From contig NZ_JABX01000005.1 of assembly GCF_001469165.1 (NCBI RefSeq), positions 124,001 through 188,000 on the forward strand: a DNA stretch of 64,000 nt, given 5' to 3'. Below are positions 17,950-25,846 of the stretch, piece by piece. A model generated the notes under the pieces. The model did not search any database, was not told the origin of the DNA, and saw only the letters and a list, made by a program, of their open reading frames with translations. This DNA is from Thiohalocapsa sp. ML1. GTDB taxonomy: Bacteria > Pseudomonadota > Gammaproteobacteria > Chromatiales > Chromatiaceae. Both the position numbers and the translations under genes were made by a program. Each line of letters starts with the position of its first letter. Position 1 is the first letter of the stretch.

Positions 17950-18100
17950 GGGGATCAGGTGCTAGGTGCTAGGGGCTAGGGGGCTTCGCGTCGGGACGAC
18001 GACTCCTGTCATCGCTATCGACATCGCTATCGAAATCGAACCGAGTGGCAAACCGATCCCGATCCCGATTTCGATTTCGACCCCGATCCCGACGCACTTG
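17943..18100. repeat. TAGGGGC heptamers followed by ATCGCT/ATCCCG hexamers
   Basis: GCTAGGTGCTAGGGGCTAGG occurs at 17959-17983, followed at 18005-18095 by runs of ATCGCT, ATCGAA, ATCCCG and ATTTCG hexamers. These fill most of the gap between the zinc-finger gene and the helicase gene. Confidence 0.8.
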
Positions 18101-18198
18101 GTCAGTCCGACGCCCCGATCTAGGGTCTACCCCATGACCACAACAACGCAGGAACCCCGATCGCGGGATTTCCGCAGCGAAGCACCACGGCTGATGCC

Positions 18199-19596
18199 AT
18201 GATCGAACACGAGCTCGCCGACGCCGCGAACGCCTTTGCGACCCTAGACCTCGCCGAGCCGCTGCTGCGCGGCATCGCCAAGGCCGGCTTCGAGACGCCG
18301 ACGCCGGTGCAGGCGGCCGTGCTGCCGGTGGCGCTGCAGGGTCGGGACCTCATGGCCGCCGCCGCCACCGGCTCCGGCAAGACGGCCGCATTCCTGCTGC
18401 CGATCATGCAGCGGCTGCTGGACGAGCCGGCGCCGCGTGCCGGCACCCGCGCGCTGGTGCTGGTGCCGACGCGCGAGCTGGCGAGCCAGGTGCTGGACCA
18501 CTTCCACGCCGTCGCCAGCTATACCAGGCTGACCGCAGCGGTCATCGTCGGCGGTGAGCCGCGCAACCATCAGGTGAACGCGTTGCGGCGCAACCCGGAG
18601 ATCCTGATCGCGACCCCCGGGCGGCTCCTGGAGCACCTCGACACCGGCGAGGCGGACCTCACGGACGTCAGGTTCATTGTGCTCGACGAGGCCGACCGCA
18701 TGCTGGACATGGGGCTCGTGGAGGAGGTCGTGGCCATCCTGAACCACGCCCCCGGCGAGCGACAGTCGCTCTTGTTCTCGGCGACGCTGCACCGGCGCGG
18801 CATCATCGAGCTCGCGGACTACCTGCTGAAGGACCCGGTCAGCATCACGCTGGACCATCCGCGCACGGCGCATCCGCACATCGACCATCAGATCATCCTG
18901 AGCGACGACGCGGCGCACAAGGCAGCGCAGTTGCAGCGGTTGCTCACGGCGGCGGAGTTCGACCGGGCGCTGGTGTTCGCGAACACCCGTGCCGGTGCGG
19001 AGCAGGCGGGCGCCAAGCTTGTCGCCGCGGGCGTTCGCGCCGTCGTGCTGCACGGGGAGCTGGATCAGCGCGAGCGCAAGCGCGTCATGGCCCTGTTCCG
19101 CGCCGGGACCGTGTCGGTGCTGGTGGCGAGCGACGTCGCCGCCCGTGGGCTCGACGTGCCCGGCACCGAGCTGGTGGTGAACCTGGACGTACCCCGCAGC
19201 GGTGACGACTACTTGCACCGCAGCGGGCGCACCGGGCGCGCCGGGCGCCGCGGTCTCGCCGTCAGCCTGGTCAGCGCGCCGGAGTGGAACCGCATGGAGA
19301 GCATCGAGCGCTATCTCGGCATCAGCGTCGAGCGGGCCGTCATCGACGGGCTGAAGGCCCGCTTCCAGGGGCCGCCGAAGCGTTCCAAGCCGGCCAAGAA
19401 GGTCGTGAAGAAGGTCGTGAAGAAGCTCGCGGCCAAGCGCGGTGCCAACGCCGCCGACGGCGCGGCCGACAAGCCGAAGCTCAAGGAGCGGCTGCGCGAG
19501 CGCAAGAACATCGGCAAGCGCCGCAAGCCGAGCGCGAAGCCCGCGGCGGGGCAGGGCGTCGACGCCGGCTTTGAGCCGCCGAAGCGGCGGGGCTGA
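18199..19596 (+). CDS. DEAD-box ATP-dependent RNA helicase (RhlE-like)
   Basis: 465-aa helicase with the complete DEAD-box motif set: AAATGSGKTAAFLLP (Walker A), PTRELA, TPGRLLEHL, VLDEADRMLDMG, SATLHRRG, VASDVAARGLDVPG and HRSGRTGRAGRRG. A lysine-rich low-complexity tail (KKVVKKVVKKLAAKR region and beyond) ends the protein, as in RhlE-type helicases acting on rRNA or the degradosome. The exact subfamily is uncertain. Confidence 0.94.
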   Translation: MIEHELADAANAFATLDLAEPLLRGIAKAGFETPTPVQAAVLPVALQGRDLMAAAATGSGKTAAFLLPIMQRLLDEPAPRAGTRALVLVPTRELASQVLDHFHAVASYTRLTAAVIVGGEPRNHQVNALRRNPEILIATPGRLLEHLDTGEADLTDVRFIVLDEADRMLDMGLVEEVVAILNHAPGERQSLLFSATLHRRGIIELADYLLKDPVSITLDHPRTAHPHIDHQIILSDDAAHKAAQLQRLLTAAEFDRALVFANTRAGAEQAGAKLVAAGVRAVVLHGELDQRERKRVMALFRAGTVSVLVASDVAARGLDVPGTELVVNLDVPRSGDDYLHRSGRTGRAGRRGLAVSLVSAPEWNRMESIERYLGISVERAVIDGLKARFQGPPKRSKPAKKVVKKVVKKLAAKRGANAADGAADKPKLKERLRERKNIGKRRKPSAKPAAGQGVDAGFEPPKRRG

Positions 19597-19784
19597 GCAG
19601 GCAGCACGCCGCTCGCTCGGTCACGCCCCGAGCGCCGCGCCGCAACAGGGCAACGCCCGCGACGTCGAGACGGTGCTGCCCCGTTGCCCGAACCCCTGCC
19701 GCTGCCGCGCCGGCAGCGCCCGGACTTGATCCAGACGCTGCTTGTCCGCAAGCTGCCGATCCACCCCAGGAGGAGATTCGCGAC

Positions 19785-20564
19785 ATGCTGCGATTGCCGG
19801 CCGACAACGAGATATTCCGCACTATCACGGCGCCTCTGCGTCTCGCGCTCGAGGCCCGCGCGCCCTGGGAGCTCGGCGCCGGTTTCGCGGCACAACCGCT
19901 GCTGACGCTGGCGCCGAAGGGCGACGGCCATCCGGTGCTGGTGCTGCCGCTGATGTTCGGCACGGACATCAACACGCTGCCGCTGCGGCGCTTTCTCGCT
20001 GGCCGCGGCTATGCCGCGTCGGCTTGGGGGCAGGGCCTGAACCTGGGCCCGCGGGCCGGCGTCTTCGAGGCCTGCCGCGAGCGGCTCGCGGCGCTGTCCG
20101 ATGAGGGCAGGCAGCAGGTCAGCCTGGTGGGCTGGAGCTTGGGCGGGCTCTTCGCCCGCGCGCTGGCCCTGGCCGCGCCGGCCGAGGTGCGGCAGGTGAT
20201 CTGCCTCGGCACCCCCATCGCCGCCGACCCGCCGCCAGCGGCCCTCTGGCGCACCTACGAGCAGCTCACCGGCGATCCCATGGGTCTGCCGCCGGCCCTC
20301 GGCGACCTGCACGGCCGGCTGCCGGTGCCGGCGACGAGCATCTACAGCCGGAGCGACGGCATCGTCGCCTGGGCGCAGAGCCGGGAGCCGGACGGGCCGC
20401 AGGCAGAGAACATCGAAGTCGAGTCGAGCCACCTGGGCCTCGGCGTGCACCCGCTCACGCTCTACGCCGTCGCCGACCGGCTCGCGCAGCCGCTGGGGCA
20501 GTGGCAGCCGTTTCGCCGCGACGGGCTGCTTGGTCTCCTGTATCCGGAACCGGGGCGCGGCTGA
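19785..20564 (+). CDS. Alpha/beta-fold hydrolase
   Basis: 259-aa hydrolase with the nucleophile elbow LVGWSLGGLFARALA, an oxyanion region VLVLPLMFGTDINTLPL, a candidate Asp in YSRSDGIVAW and a candidate His in ESSHLGLGVHP. Looks like a lipase or esterase. The ATG is preceded by an ideal AGGAGG. The downstream DUF3616 gene is 30 bp away on the same strand. Confidence 0.85.
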   Translation: MLRLPADNEIFRTITAPLRLALEARAPWELGAGFAAQPLLTLAPKGDGHPVLVLPLMFGTDINTLPLRRFLAGRGYAASAWGQGLNLGPRAGVFEACRERLAALSDEGRQQVSLVGWSLGGLFARALALAAPAEVRQVICLGTPIAADPPPAALWRTYEQLTGDPMGLPPALGDLHGRLPVPATSIYSRSDGIVAWAQSREPDGPQAENIEVESSHLGLGVHPLTLYAVADRLAQPLGQWQPFRRDGLLGLLYPEPGRG

Positions 20565-20594
20565 GCCGCGCCAGGCCGCCAAGAGCTCGCGCCG

Positions 20595-21716
20595 ATGATT
20601 GCCACGCCCCTGCTGCAACCCTTGCTCCGCTTCACCGGCGCGGCGGATCCGGACCGGTTCCGCGACGACCTGTCGGCCTGCTGTTTCGACGGCCGCGGGC
20701 GGCTCTGGTGCGCCAGCGACGAGCTCACCGGCCTGTCTTGCCTGCCGCCGCAGCCGGCGGCCGCCTCGGGTGCTGTCACCTTCGGTTCGCACCGGTTCAT
20801 GAACCTAGCGCCGCTGTTCGATCTGCCGGACGGCCCGCACGAGGAGCTGGACCTCGAAGGCATGGACGCCACCGACGATGCCCACGGCCGCGAGCGCATC
20901 TGGTTCGTCGGCTCCCACACCAGCACCCGCGGCAAGCCGCGCGCCGACGAGCCGGAACGCAAGCAGTTGAAGGCGCTCCGCGACGTAAAGCGACGCCTGA
21001 ACCGCTTCCTGCTCGGCTATCTGGAGCCGGCACAGGACGCGGCCGGGGCACAGCAGACCGCGCAGTTGCCCATCGGTAAGCGCGGCAATGCGCTGAGCGA
21101 GGCATTGCGCGACGACGAGCACCTGGCGCCCTTCCTGCGCTGCCAGGACGCCGGCCGCGGCTGGCCGCAGCTCGCGAGCAAGGAGAACGGCTTCGACATC
21201 GAAGGGCTCGCGGCCCGCGGCGCGCGGCTCTTCCTCGGACTGCGCGGGCCGGTGTTGCGCGGCTGGGCGCTGCTGCTGGAGGTCGAGATCGACGATGCCA
21301 GGGCGCCGAAGCTCAGGCTGAACCGCATCGGCCGCGGCAAGCGGCGCTATCGTAAGCACTTCATCCATCTCGACGGCATGGGCGTGCGCGATCTCGTCTG
21401 GCATGGCGACGATCTGCTGATCCTCGCCGGCCCAACCATGGACATCACCGGCCGCCAGACGCTGTGGCGCCTGCGCGATGCCGCGGGTCTCGCCGACGAC
21501 AGCCTGACCGCGCGGGGGCCGGCGCTCACGGCGTTGTTCGACGTGCCCGTCGAGGCGACGGGTGACAAGGCGGAAGGCCTTGCGCTCTGGCCGCAGCCGG
21601 CGCGCGACGCGGCGGCGGGGGCCGTGCTCGTCGTCTACGACGCCCCCGTGGCGGCCCGCAAGGTCGAGCCCTGCGGCGTCAAGGCGGACGTCTTTGCGCT
21701 GCCGGCCGCGGGCTGA
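20595..21716 (+). CDS. DUF3616 domain protein
   Basis: 373-aa protein with the DUF3616 layout: LDLEGMDATDD, IWFVGSHTSTRGKPRADEPE (shown in part), ENGFDIEGLAARGARLFLGL, GMGVRDLVWHGDDLLILAGP and a late KAEGLALWP. These suggest a beta-propeller-like fold, but no activity is known. No signal peptide is obvious. Probably in a transcription unit with the preceding hydrolase and the following phosphatase. Confidence 0.87.
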   Translation: MIATPLLQPLLRFTGAADPDRFRDDLSACCFDGRGRLWCASDELTGLSCLPPQPAAASGAVTFGSHRFMNLAPLFDLPDGPHEELDLEGMDATDDAHGRERIWFVGSHTSTRGKPRADEPERKQLKALRDVKRRLNRFLLGYLEPAQDAAGAQQTAQLPIGKRGNALSEALRDDEHLAPFLRCQDAGRGWPQLASKENGFDIEGLAARGARLFLGLRGPVLRGWALLLEVEIDDARAPKLRLNRIGRGKRRYRKHFIHLDGMGVRDLVWHGDDLLILAGPTMDITGRQTLWRLRDAAGLADDSLTARGPALTALFDVPVEATGDKAEGLALWPQPARDAAAGAVLVVYDAPVAARKVEPCGVKADVFALPAAG

Positions 21717-21760
21717 CTGACGGCCCCGGCTCCGGCCGTTACTCAGGGGACGCTCGAACC

Positions 21761-22330
21761 ATGCGCACCAGCGCCACCGACCCGATCCGCATCGATGCCG
21801 TGCAGGTGGCCACCGGCGGCCGCCTCGGGCTCACCTTCTGCCCGGGCAAGCGCGACCCCTACGCCCGCGGCGGCGGCTGGTGGCGCGATCTCGATGCGGA
21901 TCTGGACGCGATCGTCGCCTGGGGCGCTTGTGCCGTGCTCTGCCTGCTGGAGCCGCACGAGCTGGAGCTGCTCGCGGTGCCCGGGCTGGCGGACGGCGTC
22001 ATCACGCGCGGCATGGACTGGCATCACCTGCCGATCCGCGATGTGGACGTGCCGGACGACCGCTTCGAGCAGGGCTGGCCTGCGGTCCGGGACAGCCTCG
22101 GCACGCGGCTTTGCGTCGGCGAGGCCGTCGTCGTCCACTGCCGCGGCGGGCTTGGGCGCAGCGGGCTCGCCGCCGCCCGGCTCTTGATCGCGCTCGGCAC
22201 GATGCCGCGGGACGCAATCCGGCAGGTGCGCGCGGTGCGCCCCGGGGCCATCGAGACCCTTGCCCAGGAGCGCCATGTGCTGGCGTCTGCGGAGGCTGCC
22301 GCCGGGAATGACCAAGGCGGGGCAGGATAG
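21761..22330 (+). CDS. Cysteine-dependent protein tyrosine/dual-specificity phosphatase
   Basis: 189-aa phosphatase with the signature VVVHCRGGLGRSGLAAARLL (HCx5RS) and an upstream general-acid region DWHHLPIRDVDVPDD. It resembles the CDKN3/KAP-like group found in bacteria. The family is clear; the substrate is unknown. Confidence 0.87.
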   Translation: MRTSATDPIRIDAVQVATGGRLGLTFCPGKRDPYARGGGWWRDLDADLDAIVAWGACAVLCLLEPHELELLAVPGLADGVITRGMDWHHLPIRDVDVPDDRFEQGWPAVRDSLGTRLCVGEAVVVHCRGGLGRSGLAAARLLIALGTMPRDAIRQVRAVRPGAIETLAQERHVLASAEAAAGNDQGGAG

Positions 22331-22372
22331 CCTCGGCGCAGCCCTGCGGATCGGTCCGCCGCAGGCGTGTGG

Positions 22373-22537
22373 CTAAGGCGATTCCTGTCAAAAAACATAC
22401 CGCCTGGCTTGTCTTTTCGCCCGCCTTCTGCGTCGCGGCAGCGGGTGCATCGTTCGACTATGCACCCGCTGCCGCTCCTTGAAGGCGGACGAAAATCCTG
22501 CGCCATTCGGTACGTTCTTTTCCGGCAATCGCCTAAG
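22373..22537. repeat. Palindromic element P, copy 1 (about 165 bp)
   Basis: Nested imperfect palindrome with ends CTAAGGCGATT and AATCGCCTAAG, an inner stem GCAGCGGGTGCAT/ATGCACCCGCTGC, and no coding capacity. An inverted, diverged copy occurs at 61763-61925. It fills the 389-bp space upstream of lptF and may influence its expression. The layout is that of a miniature inverted-repeat element. Confidence 0.8.
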
Positions 22538-22719
22538 CTCGGCACCGCGCTGCGCGTGCGCAAGTCGGTGCGGGCAGCCACGGCTCGCCGTCCCGCGCAG
22601 AGCGCCAGAGCGAGCGGCGCGAAGCACCGGTGCCAGGCCCGCCGGTGCTGCTCGCCGGCGTTGCGCAGCATGCGGGCAAGCGCGGACAATGCGCGTCCCG
22701 CCGCCGGAAGCGTCTTCGC

Positions 22720-23838
22720 ATGTGGAGTCTGGTCGACCGCTATTTTCTGCTTGAGATCTTCAAGGTCTTCGCGGCCATCATGGCCACGCTGGTGCTCGTC
22801 GTGGCGAGCATGCTGCTGCTGCGCACGCTGGAGCAAGTGAACGTCGGCGCGTTGCAGGGGAGCGCCGTGCTGCGATTCTTGGGTTTGCAGCTATTGCGGG
22901 ATACCGCCACGCTGATTGCGCCGGCGGCCTTTCTCGCCGTGCTGATGGCGCTCGGGCGCATGGCGCGCGACAGCGAGCTCATCGCCTTCACGGCCGGGGG
23001 CATGGGGCCGTCGCAGGTGTTCCGCGCCGCGCTGCTGTTTGCGCTGCCGGTGGCGCTGCTGACGGCATGGATGTCGCTTGTGGTGAAGCCCCATGCCTCG
23101 GCAGAGATCCAGCTCATCGAGGCGCGCAAGGACGACGAGGCGACCCGCATCAGCGGCTTGCAGGCGGGACGCTTCTACCAGCAGGCCGACGGGGCGGTGA
23201 CCTTCTATGCGGCGGTGGTGGATGCCGAGAACCGCTTTGCCAACGTCTTTGTGCAGGACCGCCGCAGCGATCCCCCGCGGGTGCTGTTGAGCGAGCACGG
23301 CTATTACCGGGAGTCGCGCCGCGATGGCGCTCAGGCGGTGGTGCTGGAGGAGGGGCGGCGCTTCGACGGCACCCCGGGCAACCCCGCCTACACCATGCTC
23401 GACTTTGATCGGCTGACTTACTTCGTCGCCAGCGCCGATCCGTCGCAGGCCGCCAATTTCCGCCGCGCGGCGACGCCCACCGCGCTGTTGATTGCTGCCG
23501 GCGAGCTCCGCGACTGGGCGGAGGTGCAGCATCGGCTCGCCGCCGCGCTCGGCGTTGTCACCCTCGCGGTGCTCGCGGTGCCGCTGACCCAACTGTCACC
23601 CCGGCGGCGGGCTAGCGGCCGACTGTTTGTGGCGTTCCTGGCCTATTTCGCGTTCTTCAACGGCCAGCGCCTCGCCGAGGAATGGCTCGTCAACGGTATC
23701 ACGCCGCCCTGGCTCGGCATGCTCTGGTACCAGGGCGTCATCATCGCCGTCGTGTTCGGCGTGCTGCTGCCCGGCAGCTATTGGGCGCGGCGGGTGCGAG
23801 CTTTTTTCAGGGGCTGGGGTCTAGGGGCTAGGGGCTAG
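22720..23838 (+). CDS. lptF: LPS export permease LptF
   Basis: Inner-membrane permease of the LptB2FG transporter that moves LPS to the periplasmic bridge. Begins MWSLVDRYFLLEIFKVF, with six predicted membrane helices split by a large periplasmic domain, and the family block LTYFVASADPSQAANFRR before the last helices. ATG at 22720 matches the family N-terminus. LptG, the usual downstream partner, is not in this window. The C-terminal GLGARG and its TAG stop come from the TAGGGGC heptamer repeat. Confidence 0.88.
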   Translation: MWSLVDRYFLLEIFKVFAAIMATLVLVVASMLLLRTLEQVNVGALQGSAVLRFLGLQLLRDTATLIAPAAFLAVLMALGRMARDSELIAFTAGGMGPSQVFRAALLFALPVALLTAWMSLVVKPHASAEIQLIEARKDDEATRISGLQAGRFYQQADGAVTFYAAVVDAENRFANVFVQDRRSDPPRVLLSEHGYYRESRRDGAQAVVLEEGRRFDGTPGNPAYTMLDFDRLTYFVASADPSQAANFRRAATPTALLIAAGELRDWAEVQHRLAAALGVVTLAVLAVPLTQLSPRRRASGRLFVAFLAYFAFFNGQRLAEEWLVNGITPPWLGMLWYQGVIIAVVFGVLLPGSYWARRVRAFFRGWGLGARG

Positions 23839-24070
23839 GCTGGCCCGTAGCTTGCATGAGGGAGCCGAACGTTTGTGGATAAGTCGAGTTTCACGACGTC
23901 ACGACGCTTGCAGGCAAAAGGGCCGAGGGCTAACGGAGCCCGCCTCGGCCCTCGGCCCTTGGGATCAGTCACCGCTCGGTTCGATTTCGATAGCGATTTC
24001 GATGGCTCGGTCTGAAGTGCAGCCTCGCTAGCCCCTAGCCCCTAGCCCCTAGCCCCTAGCCCCTAGCTCA
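23808..24070. repeat. Inverted TAGGGGC / GCCCCTA heptamer arrays around repeat R copy 3
   Basis: TAGGGGC units at 23820-23838 and CTAGCCC units at 24028-24068 point toward each other. Between them lie a shortened repeat R (23884-23961, GTTTCACGACGTCACGACGC then the GGCCGAGGG core) and a short ATTTCG/GATAGC run. The arrays cap the two convergent genes lptF and the 24071-24352 gene. Confidence 0.85.
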
Positions 24071-24352
24071 CTAGCCGCTGGGACCTGCCTCGACCCCCAG
24101 CAGCTTGGCCGGCACGCTTACGCCTGTCCGGTCCGTGATCTCCGCCATCGCCGCGCGCAGGGCGGTGGCGACGCTGAGCGCCTGCACGACATCCCCGGCG
24201 CTGGCGTGCTGGATATCGGAAAATTCCTCGACGAGCTTTAGCACGCGATGGAGCAGCAAGGCGACGTGCTCGGCGTTGTCGGTGCCGGGCGCTAGGGGCA
24301 GCTCAAGATCGAAGCCGCGCAGGGCGTCGGTGTTCAGCACGGTTTGCAGCAT
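24071..24352 (-). CDS. Hypothetical 93-aa protein
   Basis: Starts MLQTVLNTDALRGFDLELPL and is a mostly helical soluble protein (LLLHRVLKLVEEFSDIQH; VVQALSVATALRAAMAEITD). I do not recognise the family. Its stop codon lies at the edge of the CTAGCCC array. It is divergent from the MerR-type regulator gene 373 bp away, so it may be regulated by it. Confidence 0.6.
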   Translation of the reverse strand: MLQTVLNTDALRGFDLELPLAPGTDNAEHVALLLHRVLKLVEEFSDIQHASAGDVVQALSVATALRAAMAEITDRTGVSVPAKLLGVEAGPSG

Positions 24353-24653
24353 GGTTCTCGCTCCTGTGGGGCGCGGTGGGGTCGGACCGCGCGATCGGTT
24401 GTGGGCGCCTTGCGGCCGCTGCGGGCTATTTGCCTTTAGCGGACGCTGAGGGCGCGTCGCTTCTCGCGGGCTGGACAGGGTAGCTAGCGTAGGGATTATC
24501 CTGTTCAAAACTTGGACGCGGCCGGTCTGGCACCATCTTCGAGCCAGACGCTCACCGAGGTAACCGGGTCTCTCGCGGGCGTCTGCCTGGCTGTCTATGT
24601 TTTGACCAGGTTCTCCGTGCACGTGAGCTACAACTTAGACCCAAGGCTCCGCG

Positions 24654-24681
24654 TTGTCAATATTCTGTCTGCACTAAATAT
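24654..24681 (+). promoter_or_regulatory. Candidate promoter for the MerR-type regulator
   Basis: In a locally AT-rich part of the divergent spacer (24353-24725), TTGTCA and AAATAT are 16 bases apart, about 45 bases upstream of the regulator start. GGACAAAAG follows the -10. The rest of the spacer holds nothing I can name. Confidence 0.35.
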
Positions 24682-24725
24682 GGACAAAAGATCTACAAGT
24701 CCGCTGCTGCGCCGGGGGCCTAGCC

Positions 24726-25712
24726 GTGAGTGACGCCGACGAGTCCGAGGTCGGCCAGACCTATCGCATCGGTGCCGTCGCCAGGCTGACCGGCATCCCG
24801 CCGGACACTTTGCGGGTCTGGGAGCGACGCTATGCCGTCGTGACCCCGGTGCGCTCGGACGCCGGCACACGCCTGTACCGAGCCCTGGACGTGAGCCGGC
24901 TCAACCTGATCAAGCGGCTGGTGGACAACGGCGATGCCATCAGCCATGTCGCACGGCTGTCGCTGGAGCACCTGCGCGAGCGCGCCCAGGGGCTGGACAG
25001 CCCGTCACCGGCGGCACCGGATCAGCGCCCCTGCCGGGTCGCGGTGCTCGGTCCGTCGCTGCCGTTGCTGTTGCGGCATCACGGGTCCCTCACGGAGGCG
25101 GCCAGTGCGGACGGCGATGGGGTGGAGCTGGTCGGGCTTTTCACCGAAGAGACACTGTTCCGCGACCGTGTCCACCAGCTCGGTCTCGACCTCCTGGTGC
25201 TGGAGTGGCCGACACTGCACGAAGACGAGCTTCGCCACATCACGGACCTGGCCGCCCGCTCCGGCGCACCGCGTACGCTCGTGGTCTACAACTACGCGAG
25301 CCGTGAGGTCATTACCCGGCTGCAGGCCTTGCACATGCAGCCGAAGCGCGCGCCGGTGGACCCGGCCGAGCTCAAGCGCTGGTGTCTTGCGCTGCATGCC
25401 GCCGGGCGGGGCACCGGGGCAGCGTTCGTGGATTTCGATCTCAGCGCACCGGTGCCGCCGCGGCGCTACGACACGGCTGCGCTGAGCCGCATCGCCGCCG
25501 CATCGCCGGCGGTGAAGTGTGAATGCCCGCACCATCTGGTGGAGCTGGTGTCAACGCTGGTGGCGTTCGAGGCCTATTCGCGGGAGTGCGAGAGCCGCAA
25601 CGTCGACGATGCCGCGCTGCACGCGTTCCTGCACGCGGCGACGGCGCAGGCGCGCGCCACCATGGAGGCGGCACTGGCGCGGGTCGTTGAGGCCGAGGGC
25701 ATCGAGATCTGA
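24726..25712 (+). CDS. MerR-family transcriptional regulator with B12-domain-like C-terminus
   Basis: 328-aa regulator. The N-terminal winged helix is MerR-type: YRIGAVARLTGIPPDTLRVW, ERRYAVVTPVR and RLYRALDVSRLNLIKRLVD. The remainder resembles the helical and Rossmann parts of LitR/CarH-type cobalamin-binding regulators (VAVLGPSLPLLLRHHGSL; LDLLVLEWPTLHEDE), but I do not find the cobalamin signature DxHxxG. It may therefore sense another ligand or none. Start chosen at the GTG at 24726, the first codon of MSDADESEVG. Divergent from the 93-aa gene. Confidence 0.82.
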   Translation: MSDADESEVGQTYRIGAVARLTGIPPDTLRVWERRYAVVTPVRSDAGTRLYRALDVSRLNLIKRLVDNGDAISHVARLSLEHLRERAQGLDSPSPAAPDQRPCRVAVLGPSLPLLLRHHGSLTEAASADGDGVELVGLFTEETLFRDRVHQLGLDLLVLEWPTLHEDELRHITDLAARSGAPRTLVVYNYASREVITRLQALHMQPKRAPVDPAELKRWCLALHAAGRGTGAAFVDFDLSAPVPPRRYDTAALSRIAAASPAVKCECPHHLVELVSTLVAFEAYSRECESRNVDDAALHAFLHAATAQARATMEAALARVVEAEGIEI

Positions 25713-25846
25713 GCCCCGCGGCGCGACGCGCGGCAGGCCTGGCGCCATGGCGGCGCGCTGCGCCGACCGGCGCAGGACGGGCGGCTGCGATGCGAGTATG
25801 ACGGGCTGGTAAACTCTCGCCCGTTTCCCGACCACGGCCGCACGCG

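Noticed and set aside
23808-24070. TAGGGGC arrays as telomere or replication-end sequences
   Set aside because: They are short, internal to the chromosome and flank ordinary housekeeping genes.
24653-24690. PpsR/CrtJ site (TGT-n12-ACA) upstream of the MerR-type gene
   Set aside because: The nearest TGT and ACA are 15 bases apart, not 12, so the motif does not fit.
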